Source: CAVWCW01 sp963753615 (lineage in GTDB: Bacteria > Pseudomonadota > Gammaproteobacteria > Chromatiales > Chromatiaceae). Taken from it: a DNA stretch of 64,000 nucleotides. The position numbers and the translations under genes were made by a program. How positions within the stretch are numbered: position 1 is the first letter of the stretch; each line of letters begins with the position of its first letter. Positions 8,159-25,526 of this stretch are shown one piece after another. The stretch covers positions 124,001-188,000 of the forward strand of contig CAVWCW010000006.1 in the NCBI GenBank assembly GCA_963753615.1, given 5' to 3'. A model generated the notes under the pieces. The model had not been told where the DNA came from. It did no database searches and worked only from the letters and a program-made list of their open reading frames with translations.

Positions 8159-8986
8159 TTATTTCCGGTTGCGTCGGCGCACGATCATATGATCGGTGCG
8201 TTTATTGGTGCGCGTCTTGTGACCCTTGGTGGCCACGCCCCAAGGGCTTACCGGATGACGCCCACCGGAGGTGCGTCCTTCGCCACCGCCGTGGGGATGG
8301 TCGACCGGATTCATGGCCACACCTCGGACCGTGGGCCGCACACCGCGCCAGCGGCTGGCCCCGGCTTTGCCCAGCGAACGCAGGCTGTGTTCCGCATTCC
8401 CGACTTCGCCGATAACGCCACGGCAGTCCGAGGGCACCTTGCGCATTTCGCCCGAGCGCAGGCGCAAGGTGGCAAACTGACCTTCGCGCGCCACCAACTG
8501 GGCGGCGGCGCCGGCAGCGCGGGCAATCTGGGCGCCCTTGCCGGGCTTGAGCTCAACGCAATGCACGGTGGTGCCGAGCGGCACATTTCTCAGCGGCATG
8601 CAGTTGCCGACGCTGATTGGTGCATCGTTGCCGGAAACAACCCGGTCGCCCGCCTTCAACCCGCGCGGCGCGATAATATAACTGCGCTCGCCATCTAGAT
8701 AGAGAATCAAGGCAATGTGCGCACTCCGATTGGGATCGTATTCCAGACGCTCGACGATCGCAGGCACACCAGCCTTGTTGCGCTTGAAGTCGATGATCCG
8801 ATAGCGCTGCTTGTGGCCGCCGCCCTGGTGCCGGGTGGTAATTCGGCCCTGGTTGTTGCGTCCGCCGGATTTGCTCTTTTTAGCCAACAGCGGCGAATAC
8901 GGCTTGCCCTTGTGCAGGTCCGCTGTGACTACCTTGACCACAAAACGGCGGCCCGCCGAGGTCGGATTGGTTTTTACGATTGCCAT
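8159..8986 (-). CDS. rplB: 50S ribosomal protein L2
   Basis: Highly conserved large-subunit protein needed for subunit association and peptidyl transfer, 275 residues. N-terminal MAIVKTNPTSAGRRFVVKVV, central RGLKAGDRVVSGNDAPISVG, and the C-terminal MNPVDHPHGGGEGRTSGGRH loop, whose histidine lies near the catalytic centre, are all present. Length is near the usual 273-277. Confidence 0.98.
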   Translation of the reverse strand: MAIVKTNPTSAGRRFVVKVVTADLHKGKPYSPLLAKKSKSGGRNNQGRITTRHQGGGHKQRYRIIDFKRNKAGVPAIVERLEYDPNRSAHIALILYLDGERSYIIAPRGLKAGDRVVSGNDAPISVGNCMPLRNVPLGTTVHCVELKPGKGAQIARAAGAAAQLVAREGQFATLRLRSGEMRKVPSDCRGVIGEVGNAEHSLRSLGKAGASRWRGVRPTVRGVAMNPVDHPHGGGEGRTSGGRHPVSPWGVATKGHKTRTNKRTDHMIVRRRNRK

Positions 8987-9028
8987 TTGACTGATCCTAA
9001 ATCTTGCCGTTGCCCGTGCCTGGTTTGA

Positions 9029-9325
9029 TCAAGCGCCGGTACCCAGCTGGATATCCTGGCCTGGTTTCAGAGTTACGTACGCCTTGCGCCAGTCGGAGCG
9101 GGTGCCGGCGATTCGTCCAAAGCGTTTGTTCTTGCCCTTGATGTTGAGCACGCGAACCTTTTGGACCTCGACCTCAAACAAGCTTTCCACGGCCTGCGCG
9201 ATCTCGCGCTTGCTGGCATCTTTCAACACCTTGAAGGCATACTGGCGACCGCTGTCTGCCAGCAGCGTGCTCTTTTCCGACACAATCGGGCTGAGCAGCA
9301 CCGTCATCAAGCGTTCTTTGTTCAT
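9029..9325 (-). CDS. rplW: 50S ribosomal protein L23
   Basis: Tunnel-exit protein that docks SRP and trigger factor, 98 residues. The frame is open upstream to 9421, inside rplD. The ATG at 9323-9325 gives MNKERLMTVLLSPIVSEKST, the conserved start, and overlaps the rplD stop as ATGA. The trigger-factor contact region KVLKDASKREIAQAVESLFE and the RNA-binding KVRVLNIKGKNKRFGR are intact. Confidence 0.96.
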   Translation of the reverse strand: MNKERLMTVLLSPIVSEKSTLLADSGRQYAFKVLKDASKREIAQAVESLFEVEVQKVRVLNIKGKNKRFGRIAGTRSDWRKAYVTLKPGQDIQLGTGA

Positions 9326-9939
9326 GCCAACCGCCCCTCCAGGCTTTTGATTGCACCCGTGGTCATCAGTACCTTGTCGAATCCGACCAGGCTCACCGGG
9401 TCCAACTGGTCGGCCGGGCAAACCTCTACCTTGTGGAGATTACGGGCCGCCAGGTACAAATTCTCGTCCGGGTTCTCGGTGACCAGCAACACGTTGTCGA
9501 GCGCCAGTTCGCGCAGGTTGGACACCAGGTCCTTGGTCCTGGGCGTCGCGACACTGAATTCGTCGACGGCAACCAAGCGCTCCTGGCGAACCAGCTCGGA
9601 CAGGATCGAACGCAGCGCACCGCGGTACATCTTGCGGTTGACCTTCTGGCCATAATCCCGCGGACTGGCCGCGAAAGTAACGCCGCCGCTGCGCCATATG
9701 GGGCTGCGGATGGTGCCGGCGCGCGCCCGCCCGGTCCCCTTCTGACGCCATGGTTTCGCCCCACCGCCACGCACTGCCGAGCGGTTCTTGTTCGCCTTGG
9801 TACCGGCGCGCGCCGCCGCAAGGTAGGCGGTTACCACCTGGTGAATCAGGGGCTGATTGTAGTCGGCTCCGAACACCTGGTCGGCAACCTCTAGCGCAGC
9901 GGCAGAACCACCGGCTTTGGTTTGAACATTCAAATCCAT
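9322..9939 (-). CDS. rplD: 50S ribosomal protein L4
   Basis: Exit-tunnel protein, 205 residues. In E. coli it also represses the S10 operon. It begins MDLNVQTKAGGSAAALEVAD. The tunnel loop region carries VRGGGAKPWRQKGTGRARAG, the strongest L4 signature, and the C-terminal VLLVTENPDENLYLAARNLH segment is intact. The L4 target in E. coli is a long leader before rpsJ. Here only seven bases separate rpsJ from tuf, so classical leader attenuation has no room. Confidence 0.97.
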   Translation of the reverse strand: MDLNVQTKAGGSAAALEVADQVFGADYNQPLIHQVVTAYLAAARAGTKANKNRSAVRGGGAKPWRQKGTGRARAGTIRSPIWRSGGVTFAASPRDYGQKVNRKMYRGALRSILSELVRQERLVAVDEFSVATPRTKDLVSNLRELALDNVLLVTENPDENLYLAARNLHKVEVCPADQLDPVSLVGFDKVLMTTGAIKSLEGRLA

Positions 9940-9942
9940 TGC

Positions 9943-10593
9943 TTACCCCTTTCTCGCCTGCTTTACCGCCGGCAGCACCATCAGGTCGCCGCCGCTGGCC
10001 CCAGGCACCGCGCCACGCACCAACAGTAAATTACGCTCGGTATCGACCCGCACCACTTCCAGATTCTGGGCGCTGCGGTTGACATTACCCATTTGGCCTG
10101 CCATGCGCTTGCCCTTGAACACGCGCCCCGGGGTCTGGCATTGCCCGATCGACCCGGCCGCTCTATGGGACAAGGAGTTACCATGAGTGGCGTCCTGCAT
10201 GCGGAAGTTGTGCCGCTTCACACCGCCCGCGAAGCCCTTACCCTTGGTGCGACCGCGCACGTCCACTTTCTGGCCGGCGGAGAACATGTCTAGAGGCAAC
10301 ATCGAGCCCACCTCGAACTCTTCGCCTTCTCCGGCATCGAGGCGGCATTCGGCCATACCAGCGCCTGCTTCCACGCCAGCCTTGGCGAAGTGACCCGCCT
10401 CCGGCTTGCTCACCCGGGAGACCTTTCGGCTGCCTGAGGTGATTTGGATGGCGCGGTAGCCATCACGCTCGTCGGTCTTGACCTGGGTCACCCGATTCGG
10501 TTCGACATGAATCACCGTCACCGGGACGGACGCACCGTCCTCGGTGAACACCCGGGTCATGCCGGCCTTTTTTCCAATCAGTCCGATCGCCAT
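9943..10593 (-). CDS. rplC: 50S ribosomal protein L3
   Basis: Early-assembly protein whose loop reaches the peptidyl-transferase centre, 216 residues. It begins MAIGLIGKKAGMTRVFTEDG. The central KGKGFAGGVKRHNFRMQDAT and SHRAAGSIGQCQTPGRVFKG segments carry the family signature and the glutamine that PrmB methylates in E. coli. It lies 12 bases after rpsJ and 3 before rplD. Confidence 0.97.
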   Translation of the reverse strand: MAIGLIGKKAGMTRVFTEDGASVPVTVIHVEPNRVTQVKTDERDGYRAIQITSGSRKVSRVSKPEAGHFAKAGVEAGAGMAECRLDAGEGEEFEVGSMLPLDMFSAGQKVDVRGRTKGKGFAGGVKRHNFRMQDATHGNSLSHRAAGSIGQCQTPGRVFKGKRMAGQMGNVNRSAQNLEVVRVDTERNLLLVRGAVPGASGGDLMVLPAVKQARKG

Positions 10594-10605
10594 CGCTCAT
10601 TCACC

Positions 10606-10917
10606 TCAGTTCAGCTTGATCTGAACGTCGACGCCGGCCGCCAAATCCAGCTTCATCAACGCATCCACCGTCTTGTCGGTGGGATCGACGATATCCATCA
10701 GCCGCTTGTGGGTACGCAACTCGTACTGGTCGCGCGCGTCCTTATTGACGTGCGGCGAGATCAGCACGGTGAAGCGCTCCTTCTTGGTCGGTAGCGGGAT
10801 CGGGCCGAGCACCTGGGCGCCAGTGCGCTTGGCGGTGTCGACGATCTCGCGGGCTGACTGATCGATCAGGCGATGATCGAACGCCTTGAGCCGTATACGG
10901 ATTCTTTGGCTAGCCAT
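10606..10917 (-). CDS. rpsJ: 30S ribosomal protein S10 (NusE)
   Basis: Head protein and also NusE, the partner of NusB and NusG that couples transcription to translation. Length is 103 residues, identical to E. coli. The ATG at 10915-10917 gives MASQRIRIRLKAFDHRLIDQ. The longer open frame would enter tuf. The PLPTKKERFTVLISPHVNKD loop is typical. NusG is encoded in the same cluster. Confidence 0.97.
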   Translation of the reverse strand: MASQRIRIRLKAFDHRLIDQSAREIVDTAKRTGAQVLGPIPLPTKKERFTVLISPHVNKDARDQYELRTHKRLMDIVDPTDKTVDALMKLDLAAGVDVQIKLN

Positions 10918-10924
10918 GTTTCTA

Positions 10925-12115
<1,191 letters not shown>

Positions 12116-12137
12116 CGTAGCTACCCCTATGATGCGT

Positions 12138-14234
<2,097 letters not shown>

Positions 14235-14275
14235 GGCTTAATCCTGCTGTTTAGTTTCCTGGAGGGTCCGCCCGC

Positions 14276-14746
14276 TTACCAACGGTAATGCGAGAACGCC
14301 TTGTTGGCCTCGGCCATGCGATGGGTGTCATCCTTCTTCTTGACCGCTGCACCCCGGGACTCGGCGGCATCCAGCAGCTCGCCGGCGAGCCGATGAGCCA
14401 TGGACTTTTCGCTGCGCTTGCGGGCCGAATCGATCAGCCACCGCATCGCCAACGAGTTGCGGCGGCCAGGAGCCACCTCGACCGGCACCTGGTAGGTGGC
14501 GCCACCGACACGGCGGGACTTCACCTCGACCATCGGGCGCACGTTGTCCAGCGCTTGCTCAACCACCTGCAGAGCGTCCTCGCTGCGCTTGTTCTGGACC
14601 TGGTCCAGGGCGCCGTACATGATCCGCTCAGCGACCGACTTCTTACCGCTGACCATGACCATATTAATGAACTTGGCCAACAGTTCACTCCCGTACTTGG
14701 GATCGGGCAGCGTTTCGCGGCGGGCTACAACTCGTCTTCTTGGCAT
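14276..14746 (-). CDS. rpsG: 30S ribosomal protein S7
   Basis: Primary 16S head-assembly protein and, in E. coli, translational repressor of the str operon. It has 156 residues and starts MPRRRVVARRETLPDPKYGS. The family signature DPKYGSELLAKFINMVMVSG and C-terminal MAEANKAFSHYRW are intact. It lies 38 bases after rpsL. Confidence 0.97.
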   Translation of the reverse strand: MPRRRVVARRETLPDPKYGSELLAKFINMVMVSGKKSVAERIMYGALDQVQNKRSEDALQVVEQALDNVRPMVEVKSRRVGGATYQVPVEVAPGRRNSLAMRWLIDSARKRSEKSMAHRLAGELLDAAESRGAAVKKKDDTHRMAEANKAFSHYRW

Positions 14747-14784
14747 GATCGTTATCCGAAAACCTGGTTATGACTGAAAACCAA

Positions 14785-15159
14785 TCAACTCTTCGGGCGC
14801 TTGGCGCCGTACTTGGACCGCCCCTGGCGGCGCTTTTCGACACCCGAGGTATCGAGGGTGCCGCGCACCGTGTGATAGCGCACACCCGGCAGGTCCTTTA
14901 CTCGGCCGCCGCGAATCAGCACCACCGAGTGCTCCTGAAGATTGTGGCCCTCGCCGCCGATGTAGGAGCTGACCTCGTGTCCATTGGTCAGGCGCACACG
15001 CGCCACCTTGCGCAGCGCAGAATTCGGCTTCTTCGGCGTGGTGGTATAAACACGGGTGCACACGCCACGCCTCTGCGGGCAGGCCTCCAGGGCCGGCACG
15101 TTGCTTTTCTCGATCTTGCGCTTGCGGGGTTTGCGCACCAGCTGATTGATTGTAGCCAT
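14785..15159 (-). CDS. rpsL: 30S ribosomal protein S12
   Basis: Decoding-centre protein that carries streptomycin-resistance positions, 124 residues. N-terminal MATINQLVRKPRKRKIEKSN, then TTPKKPNSALRKVARVRLTN with Lys at the resistance-associated PKKPNS position (wild-type-like), and ending KRRQGRSKYGAKRPKS. The loop VRYHTVRGTLDTSGVEKRRQ is the family signature. It opens the str operon, 363 bases after rpoC. Confidence 0.97.
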   Translation of the reverse strand: MATINQLVRKPRKRKIEKSNVPALEACPQRRGVCTRVYTTTPKKPNSALRKVARVRLTNGHEVSSYIGGEGHNLQEHSVVLIRGGRVKDLPGVRYHTVRGTLDTSGVEKRRQGRSKYGAKRPKS

Positions 15160-15320
15160 CTATCTCCGCTTCCTAGGACGCTATTCGTTGTGCCCGTTGA
15201 GCAACAATTGCAGGGTAAAGCGGCTCCGTTCGGTCGCCGCGCCGTGGCGGGCCGAACCGAGCTCGCGCTCCCGTGGTTACTTACCTGACCTCGGACGTGG
15301 ACGCCCGAAATCGTCAAGAA

Positions 15321-15351
15321 ACGACAGGCCGGTGGGTCACCGGCCTGTCGT
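15321..15351 (-). terminator. Hairpin terminator downstream of rpoC
   Basis: A perfect 14-base inverted repeat (ACGACAGGCCGGTG and its complement) with a three-base loop, followed on the minus strand by TTTCTT. It lies about 170 bases after the rpoC stop and 160 before rpsL, so it probably separates rpoBC from the str operon, perhaps partially. The rest of the 363-base rpoC-rpsL gap (15160-15522) contains an ordinary GC-rich leader, with no gene and no convincing promoter that I can identify. Confidence 0.75.
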
Positions 15352-15522
15352 AAAGAGGGCGCATTCTAGGCCTCCGGCCCCGCGCTGTCAAGCGGATCAA
15401 GCGGGTTTTACCCTGCCGCGCCGCGACATCCCGGCTCCCAAGTGTAGGACAGGGAACGGGAATTAGCCGGAGCCGGCAGGATACCGGCCCCGAGCCAATC
15501 CGGGTAAGGGTTAGACCCGGAT

Positions 15523-18500
15523 TCAGATGTTGCTGGTGTTGAGCGCCTGCTTGAACGCCTCTTCCAGCTCCTCGGCGACGACCTCCGGAGCCCGGACTTC
15601 GGTGCTCTGTTCCGCCTCCTGCTCGAGGCTGCGCTTGCGCCGGCGCTCTTTGTGATAAGACAAGCCCGGTACCGGCAGGTATCAGGCGGCCCACGATGAC
15701 GTTCTCCTTGAGGCCGTTCAGGCCGTCCATGGTGCCGCGTACCGCCGCCTCCGTGAGCACCCGGGTGGTCTCCTGGAACGAGGCCGCCGAGATAAAGGAT
15801 TCGGTGGCCAAAGACGCCTTGGTGATGCCCAACAGCAGGGGCTCGAAGGTGCCGGAGTGCTTGCCGTCGGCAGTCATCCGCTCGTTCTCTTCCATCAGTC
15901 CCGCCCGCTCCACCTGTTCGCCGCGCATGAAGCGGGTGTCGCCACCGTCGAGGATTTCGACCTTGCGCAGCATCTGACGGATGATCACCTCGATATGTTT
16001 GTCGTTGATCTTCACGCCCTGCAGCCGATAGACGTCCTGAATTTCTTTGACCAGGTACTCCGCAAGCTCGGTGACCCCCTTCAAGCGCAGGATGTCGTGC
16101 GGGCTCAGTTCCCCGTCGGAGATCATCTCCCCGCGCTCCACATGCTCGCCCTCGAAGACGTTGACGTGCCGCCACTTGGGAATCAGGGTCTCGGTCTCGT
16201 TGTTGTCCGCGTCGCGGATGATCAGCCTTTGCTTACCCTTGGTCTCCTTACCGAAGGCGACGGTACCCGTAGCCTCGGCCAGGATCGCCGGGTCCTTCGG
16301 CTTGCGCGCCTCGAACAGGTCGGCGACCCGGGGCAGACCACCGGTGATGTCGCGGGTCTTGGACGACTCCTGGGGAATCCTGGCCAGCACGTCTCCAACC
16401 CCCACATCGGCCCCGTCCTTAACGCTGACGATGGCGCCGGCAGGCAGGAAGTAATGAGCCGGAAGATCGGTACCGGCAATGTTGAGGTCCTGCCCGTCTT
16501 CGCCGATCAGGCGCACCATCGGGCGCAAATCCTTGCCGCCGGGCGGGCGCTGCTTCGGATCGATCACTACCAGCGAAGTCAGGCCGGTCACTTCGTCCGC
16601 CTGGCTCTGAACCGACATACCGCTGGCAAAGTCCTCGAACTTCAGGCGCCCCGCCACTTCGGTGATTACCGGATGGGTGTGGGGGTCCCAGCTCGCCACC
16701 ATCTGGCCGCCTTCTACCTTGTCGCCTTCGCCGGCGAGCAGGGTAGCGCCGTAGGGGATCTTGTAGCGTTCGCGCTCGCGCCCGAAGTCATCGACAAGGG
16801 TCACCTCGCCAGAACGGGATACCGCAACCAGGTTGCCGCTGTGGTGCTTCACGAACTTGACGTTGTGCAGGCGCATGGTGCCGCTGGTCTTGAGCTGCAC
16901 GCTGTTGACCGCGGCGGCCCGGGATGCGGCACCGCCGATGTGGAAGGTGCGCATGGTCAGCTGGGTGCCGGGTTCGCCGATGGACTGGGCGGCGATCACG
17001 CCGACCGCTTCGCCGCTGTTGACCTTGTGGCCTCGCGCCAAGTCGCGCCCATAACAGCTGGCGCAAACCCCAAGCCGAGACTTGCAGGTAATGGCCGAGC
17101 GCACATATACCTGATCGACGCTGTCCATCTCGAGGTCAGCCACCCATTGTTCATCCAGCAGGGTGCCGGCGGGGCAGATGACGTCGTCGCTACCGGGCTT
17201 GAGGATGTCCCGCGACGCTACCCGACCCAGGATGCGTTCGCTCAACGGCTCAACCACGTCGCCGCCTTCGATCAGCGGCGCCATCAGCAGGCCGTTCTCG
17301 GTACCGCAGTCGTCCTCCAGCACCACCAGGTCCTGGGCCACATCCACCAAGCGGCGGGTAAGGTATCCGGAGTTGGCGGTCTTCAAGGCGGTGTCGGCGA
17401 GACCCTTGCGGGCGCCGTGGGTCGAGATGAAGTACTGGAGCACGTCCAACCCCTCGCGGAAGTTCGCGGTGATCGGGGTCTCGATAATGGAGCCGTCGGG
17501 TTTGGCCATCAGGCCGCGCATACCCGCCAGCTGGCGGATCTGGGCGGCGGAGCCGCGGGCGCCGGAATCGGCCATCATGTAAATCGAGTTGAAGGAGTCC
17601 TGCGTCTTTACGGTCGGCAACTCCTTAGCGACGTCCGATGGAAGCTTAGTGCTTCGCGCAAGCTGAAGCAGATCGGTCGAGCGGGCGTCGAACGCCGCTC
17701 GGTCGATCTTTTCGGCCTTATATTGTGTATTTAGATCCGAAAGAGACCGGCTCAGCCACTCGCTGACGGCCATTTTCTCGTCAACTTGGACTTCATCCTT
17801 TCCAAGCTTGCCCATCATCGCCTTGGCGACCTGGTCGTTGGTGTGCGACCAGATGTCCACCACCTTGTTGTAGCGCTCTCCGTTGGTGACCAGGCCCGAG
17901 GCGTACTGGTTTTCGATCTCTTTGATCTGGGTCTCGGCCTCGGCAAGAATGCCGGCCTTCTCCTCCGGCACCGTCATGTCATTGACGCCGATCGAGACCC
18001 CGGCGCGGGTGGCGTAGCGGAAGCCCATGTACATCAGCTGGTCGGCGAAGATCACGGTCTCTTTCAAGCCCACCGAACGGTAGCAGGCATTGACCAGGCC
18101 GCGAGATCGCCTTTTTGTCCATCGCCTTGTTGATCAGGCTCAGCGGCAGGCCCTCGGGCAGGATCTCCGAAAGCAGGGCACGGCCAACCGTGGTATCGAG
18201 CCGCTGGGTCTGCTCGTGGCGCTCGCCCTCCTCGCTGTAAAGCACCTCGCGGATACGCACCGTGACCTTGGCCTGGATATCGACCTGGCCGGCGCCGTAC
18301 GCGCGGTCGACCTCGGTCACGTTGGCAAACACGGTGCCTTCGCCCTTGGCATTGACCCGTTCGCGGGTCATGTAATAGAGCCCCAGCACCACGTCCTGGG
18401 AGGGCACGATAATGGGGTCACCGTTGGCCGGCGACAGAATGTTGTTGGAGGACATCATCAGGCTGCGCGCCTCAAGCTGCGCCTCCAGGGACAGGGGCAC

Positions 18501-19907
18501 GTGCACCGCCATCTGGTCGCCGTCGAAATCGGCATTGAAGGCGGTACATACCAGCGGGTGGAGCTGGATTGCCTTGCCCTCGATCAATACCGGCTCGAAC
18601 GCCTGGATGCCCAGTCGGTGCAGGGTCGGCGCCCGGTTCAGCATCACCGGGTGCTCGCGAATGACCTCCTCCAGAATGTCCCAGACCTCGCCGGTTCCCC
18701 GCTCCACCAGCTTTTTCGCCGCCTTGATGGTGGTGGCCAGTCCGCGCAGCTGCAGCTTGCTGAAGATAAACGGCTTGAACAGTTCCAGCGCCATCTTCTT
18801 GGGCAGCCCGCACTGGTGCAGTCGCAGGGTCGGGCCGACCACGATCACCGAACGGCCGGAGTAGTCGACCCGCTTACCCAAAAGATTCTGGCGGAAACGC
18901 CCCTGCTTGCCCTTGATCATGTCGGCCAGGGACTTCAGCGGGCGCTTGTTGGTACCGGTGATGGCGCGGCCGCGGCGTCCGTTGTCCAGCAGCGCATCCA
19001 CCGCCTCCTGCAGCATGCGCTTTTCGTTGCGCACGATGATGTCCGGGGCGTTCAGGTCCAGCAGGCGCTTGAGACGGTTATTGCGGTTGATCACCCGGCG
19101 GTACAGGTCATTCAGATCGGAGGTGGCGAAGCGCCCGCCGTCCAGGGGCACCAGCGGACGCAGCTCCGGCGGCAGCACCGGCAGCACGGTGAGAATCATC
19201 CACTCCGGCTGGTTACCCGACTCCAGCAGCGCCTCGATCAGCTTCAGGCGCTTGGTCAGACGCTTGGTCTTGGTTTCCGAATTGGTGGCTCCGATCTCCT
19301 CGAGCAGGGTCTCGGATTCGGCCTTGAGGTCCATGGTGCGCAGCAGCTGGTAGACCGCTTCCGCTCCCATGCGGGCGTCGAACTCGTCTCCGTTTTCCTC
19401 GATCGCCTCGAGATACTGCTCGTCGGTGAGCAGTTGGCCCCGCTCCAGCGGCGTCATGCCGGGGTCAACCACCACGAAGGACTCGAAATAGAGCACCCGC
19501 TCGATCGAGCGCAAGGTCATGTCCAGCAACAGGCCGATGCGGGACGGCAGCGACTTGAGGAACCAGATATGGGCCACCGGGCTGGCCAGTTCGATATGGC
19601 CCATGCGCTCGCGGCGCACCTTGGCCAGGGTAACCTCGACACCACACTTTTCGCACACCACGCCCCGGTGCTTCAGGCGCTTATACTTGCCGCACAGGCA
19701 CTCGTAATCGCTGACCGGGCCGAAGATCTTGGCGCAGAACAGGCCATCTCGCTCCGGCTTGAAAGTACGGTAGTTGATGGTTTCCGGCTTTTTAACCTCG
19801 CCATAGGACCAGGAACGGATCATGTCCGGCGAGGCCAGGCCGATGCGGATCAGATCGAAATCTTCGGTCTGGCCCTGCTGCTTCAGAATCTTCAGTAGAT
19901 CTTTCAA
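15523..19907 (-). CDS. rpoC: RNA polymerase beta' subunit, two frameshifts in this sequence
   Basis: Largest RNA polymerase subunit. The N-terminal zinc ribbon (YECLCGKYK then CEKCGVEV) and the catalytic NADFDGDQM magnesium loop lie in the first frame. The second zinc site (around GVCASCYGRD) and the trigger-loop region lie in the second. One extra base near 18097-18101 breaks the frame in KKAIS-(LVNACYR)-SVGLKET. Another near 15655-15662 breaks it after LIPAGTGL, and the true C-terminus ends FKQALNTSNI at 15523. Removing both bases gives about 1460 codons, slightly above the E. coli length. As an essential single-copy gene it is unlikely to be truly broken. Confidence 0.95.
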
Positions 19908-19976
19908 GATCGTCTCTCCTGCAATCGGATCGGAGGAACGCCGCGAACGGCGCGCTCGGCGCGGCGGCGTCTCCGC

Positions 19977-24055
<4,079 letters not shown>

Positions 24056-24240
24056 GCTTGCCGTCCCTCGGTAAAAACGCTTGAACTTCAAAAATTGGTC
24101 AGCCCGCTCAACGACGCCCCTTGGCGCCGCCCCGGACTGGTCCCTGCAGCGGGTCGATGCCGGCCTCCGTTGCCGACCCCGCGCAGCGGCGGCCCAAGGC
24201 CGCGGGATGCCGCGCTTACCCGCGCCCCCAAACGGGAAAA

Positions 24241-24265
24241 GGCCGGTGGCCCGAAGCCACCAGCC
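24241..24265 (-). terminator. rplL-rpoB attenuator (terminator-like hairpin)
   Basis: On the minus strand GGCTGGTGGC, a TTCGG loop and GCCACCGGCC form a ten-pair stem with one G-U pair, followed by TTTTCCC. It sits in the 249-base gap between rplL and rpoB, where E. coli has the partial attenuator that makes rpoBC expression lower than that of the ribosomal proteins. The short T run fits partial rather than full termination. Confidence 0.65.
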
Positions 24266-24304
24266 CCACCCGCTGCGGGATGTCGCAGACGCGAGAAATC
24301 AAGA

Positions 24305-24679
24305 TTACTTGATCTCGACCGTAGCGCCCGCTTCTTCCAACTGCTTCTTGACTTCTTCGGCCTCTTCCTTGGAAACGCCTTCCTTCAGGGTAGTGGGCAC
24401 GCCTTCGACCGCTTCCTTGGCCTCCTTCAGGCCCAGACCGGTTAACGCACGCACCGCCTTGATCACCGACACCTTGTTGGCGCCGAAACTGGTCATGACC
24501 ACGTCGAACTCGGTCTGCTCTTCAGCCGCGGCGGCCTCGCCACCGGCGGCCGGCGCGGCGGCCACGGCGGCCGCTGCGGAAACGCCGAACTTCTCTTCCA
24601 TGGCAGAGATCAGTTCGACCACTTCCATGACCGTCATGTTGGCGATGGCTTCCAGGATTTCGTCTTTGGACACAGCCAT
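24305..24679 (-). CDS. rplL: 50S ribosomal protein L7/L12
   Basis: Multicopy stalk protein that recruits translation GTPases, 124 residues. Its N-terminal dimerisation domain (MAVSKDEILEAIANMTVMEV) is followed by an Ala-rich hinge near residues 35-50 and the C-terminal factor-binding domain (KVSVIKAVRALTGLGLKEAK). It ends GATVEIK, typical of the family. It is 72 bases after rplJ. Confidence 0.97.
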   Translation of the reverse strand: MAVSKDEILEAIANMTVMEVVELISAMEEKFGVSAAAAVAAAPAAGGEAAAAEEQTEFDVVMTSFGANKVSVIKAVRALTGLGLKEAKEAVEGVPTTLKEGVSKEEAEEVKKQLEEAGATVEIK

Positions 24680-24751
24680 TTGTTTACTCCTAAATCGTTG
24701 AGAATGTGTTTGGGGTCAAGAGATAAGCTGGCTTACGCCGCCTCTTTTGCA

Positions 24752-25261
24752 TCACGGACTAGCCGCTACGGTCCGGACCAGCTTGCCCGGCACCTCATTG
24801 AGCGTACGCGCGAGTTTCTCGACCGGTGCCTTCATCACGGCCATCAGCAGGCTGATCGCCTGATCGTAGGTCGGCATCTTGGCCAGGGTATCCAGATCTC
24901 CGGGGCCAAGCAGCTTGCCGCCAATGGCGACCAGCTTGACTTCCAGCTTCTCGTGTTCCTTGGCGAAGTCCTTGATCACGCGCGCTGCCGCGCCGGGGTC
25001 TTCCTGGGAGAACGCCAGAACCAGGGGACCGACCAGGCCGTCCTGCATACACTCGAAGTCCGTACCTTCGACCGCCCGCCGCGCCAGCGTGTTCTTGACC
25101 ACCCGCAGATAGACACCGCCGTTGCGCGCCTCGGCCCGCAGACTGGTCATCTCGTCCACGGTCATGCCACGGTATTCGGCGGCGACGGCGGAATAGGCAC
25201 TGGCAGCGACTTCCGCGACTTCGGCGACGATGGCCTGTTTCTCCGCAAGATTGAGCGCCAT
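24752..25261 (-). CDS. rplJ: 50S ribosomal protein L10
   Basis: Base of the ribosomal stalk, binding L12 dimers through its C-terminal helix, and autogenous repressor of its own operon. It has 169 residues. It starts MALNLAEKQAIVAEVAEVAA and has the GMTVDEMTSLRAEARNGGVY and LRVVKNTLARRAVEGT motifs of the family. A very strong ribosome site (AGGAGGTGA) lies seven bases before the ATG. An L10-type leader precedes it. Confidence 0.97.
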   Translation of the reverse strand: MALNLAEKQAIVAEVAEVAASAYSAVAAEYRGMTVDEMTSLRAEARNGGVYLRVVKNTLARRAVEGTDFECMQDGLVGPLVLAFSQEDPGAAARVIKDFAKEHEKLEVKLVAIGGKLLGPGDLDTLAKMPTYDQAISLLMAVMKAPVEKLARTLNEVPGKLVRTVAASP

Positions 25262-25383
25262 TTATCGTCACCTCCTGATCACGGTGAGACGCCTTACAGG
25301 CGTCCCGGTTTACATTGCCCACCACCGTTGCACTGGGACTGGAATCACCGGGCACCGTCATCAGGTCATTCCTGATTCAGGAG

Positions 25384-25443
25384 CACCGTCTGCGCAGGCG
25401 ATTCAAGCCACTCCGGGAACAGAGTGCACCTGCGGTCTTTGAC
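25384..25443 (-). promoter_or_regulatory. L10 leader: autoregulatory RNA upstream of rplJ
   Basis: The mRNA strand reads GTCAAAGACCGCAGGTG, then about 26 bases, then CGCCTGCGCAGACGGTG. This paired element (AAAGACCG-AGG with CCTGCGCAGACGG) is the characteristic core of the gammaproteobacterial rplJ leader that binds L10-L12 and represses translation of rplJL. The full structured leader probably extends across most of the 281-base rplA-rplJ gap, which also includes a second hairpin around CATCGGC-TAG-GGCCGATG. The assignment rests on motif recall. Confidence 0.75.
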
Positions 25444-25507
25444 GGACATCGGCCCTAGCCGATGGCCCAAAGTCCTGGAGCGTACGACTGCCCCGGTATC
25501 TGCGGTT

Positions 25508-25526
25508 CGCCGGCCGTCTGCCGGCG
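25508..25526 (-). other. Hairpin just after rplA
   Basis: CGCCGGC and GCCGGCG form a perfect seven-pair stem with a five-base loop, 17 bases beyond the rplA stop. There is no T run, so it is more likely an RNA stabiliser or part of the L10 leader than a terminator. Confidence 0.45.

Noticed and set aside
15857..17734. A 625-codon plus-strand frame opposite rpoC
   Set aside because: Complement of conserved rpoC codons, with no domain or ribosome site. The same applies to 18090-19898, 20649-21830 and 30018-31367.
15523..19907. Programmed frameshifting or split rpoC
   Set aside because: No slippery sequence or structure is visible at either break, and similar breaks occur in unrelated genes nearby.
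24056..24304. A small gene between rplL and rpoB
   Set aside because: The gap contains the attenuator hairpin and GC-rich leader. The short plus-strand frames there are shadows with no ribosome site.
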